This document shows positions 63,505 through 64,000 of a stretch of DNA of 64,000 nucleotides, piece by piece. Under the pieces are notes generated by a model. That model made no database searches and was not told where the DNA came from. It saw only the letters and a list, made by a program, of their open reading frames with translations. Source of the stretch: Saccharothrix sp. NRRL B-16348 (GTDB lineage: Bacteria; Actinomycetota; Actinomycetes; Mycobacteriales; Pseudonocardiaceae); assembly GCF_001280085.1 (NCBI RefSeq), contig NZ_LGED01000243.1, forward strand, positions 1-64,000. Direction: 5' to 3'. Every line of letters starts with the position of its first letter. Within the stretch, counting starts at the first letter, position 1. The translations under genes were made by a program, and so were the position numbers.

Positions 63505-64000
63505 CCTGCACCACCACCTTCCGCACCGCCCGGTTCAACACCAGGTGCCCCACCGCGAACACCACGACGGCCCAGAACGCCTGCCCCGCCAGAAAAGGCC
63601 ACGGCGACCCGCGTTCGAGGAAGACGTCGATCGGCGCCTGCAACATGGCCGCGAACGGCGTCGACCACACGATCGGCAACGCCCACTCGGGGAAGAACGC
63701 GAGCGGCACGGCCAACCCGCAGAACAACCAGGTGAACGACGTGTAGACCGCTTGGACACCCCGGTTGTCCAGGAGCCAGAACGTGGTCGCGTTGAGCAGG
63801 AACCGCATGCCGAAGCTGACGGTCACCGCCAACGCCACACTGACCACGAACACCGGCACCGTCCCCACCGAAGGCCACCGGAAGGGAAACAACAACGCCC
63901 CGAACGCAACCGGAGGGGCAAGCCTCACCACCACCGCATACCCGGCCCGCCCCACGTCCTCCGCGAACAACGCCAACTGCAAGTGCCACGGTCGATACAG
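63497..64000 (-). CDS. ABC-2 family membrane subunit (5' end outside window)
   Basis: Partial: 167 codons to the edge, frame open through 64000 (reads YRPWHLQLALFAEDVGRAGY). It matches the C-terminal part of the ABC2_membrane_6-type partner permease, with about four helices visible (VPVFVVSVALAVTVSFGMRF; GVQAVYTSFTWLFCGLAVPLAFF). It forms a heterodimer with the 62707 product (family knowledge). The N-terminus lies to the right of the window. Confidence 0.9.
   Translation of the reverse strand: MYRPWHLQLALFAEDVGRAGYAVVVRLAPPVAFGALLFPFRWPSVGTVPVFVVSVALAVTVSFGMRFLLNATTFWLLDNRGVQAVYTSFTWLFCGLAVPLAFFPEWALPIVWSTPFAAMLQAPIDVFLERGSPWPFLAGQAFWAVVVFAVGHLVLNRAVRKVVVQGG

Overview
The window is very GC-rich actinobacterial chromosome, most likely from the Pseudonocardiaceae (Saccharothrix/Lentzea/Actinosynnema-like; inference). 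Supporting signs are GTG starts, several Ser/Thr kinases with membrane anchors, an SsgA-like protein, WXG100 genes, a DnaE2 mutasome, and a block at 18.3-32.5 kb in the same order as I recall for M. tuberculosis Rv0948c-Rv0957 (chorismate mutase, uvrD1, M23 peptidase, sucCD, DUF5336, DUF6350, purNH).

Layout. 0-6 kb: an APH-fold phosphotransferase, guaA, and a LiaFSR-like envelope-stress module (LiaF-like PspC protein diverging from a PspC-histidine kinase and LuxR-type regulator). 6-17 kb: three Ser/Thr kinases, an SsgA-like protein, a DMT exporter with a divergent LysR regulator, and a run of single-pass membrane proteins, several of which share an extracellular domain with the kinases. 17-33 kb: a class II HDAC-like deacetylase, chorismate mutase behind an apparent Phe/Tyr leader-peptide attenuator, pcrA, a possible structured RNA, an M23 endopeptidase, a lipase, a large membrane protein, sucCD, two envelope proteins and purNH. 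33-39.5 kb: a perfect LexA/SOS box followed by imuA', imuB, a 66-codon gene and dnaE2. 39.5-44.6 kb: a gene-poor stretch with the second copy of a palindromic element also present at the left edge, a reductase/TetR pair, DUF3017-folD and two transporters.

44.7-56.8 kb is the most unusual region: YbaB-like protein, WXG100 protein, a 2143-aa CpnT-like polymorphic toxin with an internal TNT (NAD+ glycohydrolase) domain and a possible caspase-like processing domain, a stand-alone YezG/DUF600-like immunity protein, and two proteins in which an immunity-like N-terminus is fused to a TNT domain that has lost the usual GGGxQ glutamine. 56.8-64 kb: pentapeptide-repeat protein, malate dehydrogenase, an inositol-phosphatase-like protein, an epimerase/TetR pair with a perfect 17-bp operator, DUF1918, a lipoprotein and an ABC-2 exporter cut by the right edge.

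Two results stand out: the attenuator upstream of chorismate mutase (18656-18762), with an 18-aa leader rich in Phe/Tyr codons, a pause hairpin, a competing antiterminator and a terminator all readable in the sequence; and the toxin/immunity-TNT fusion locus.
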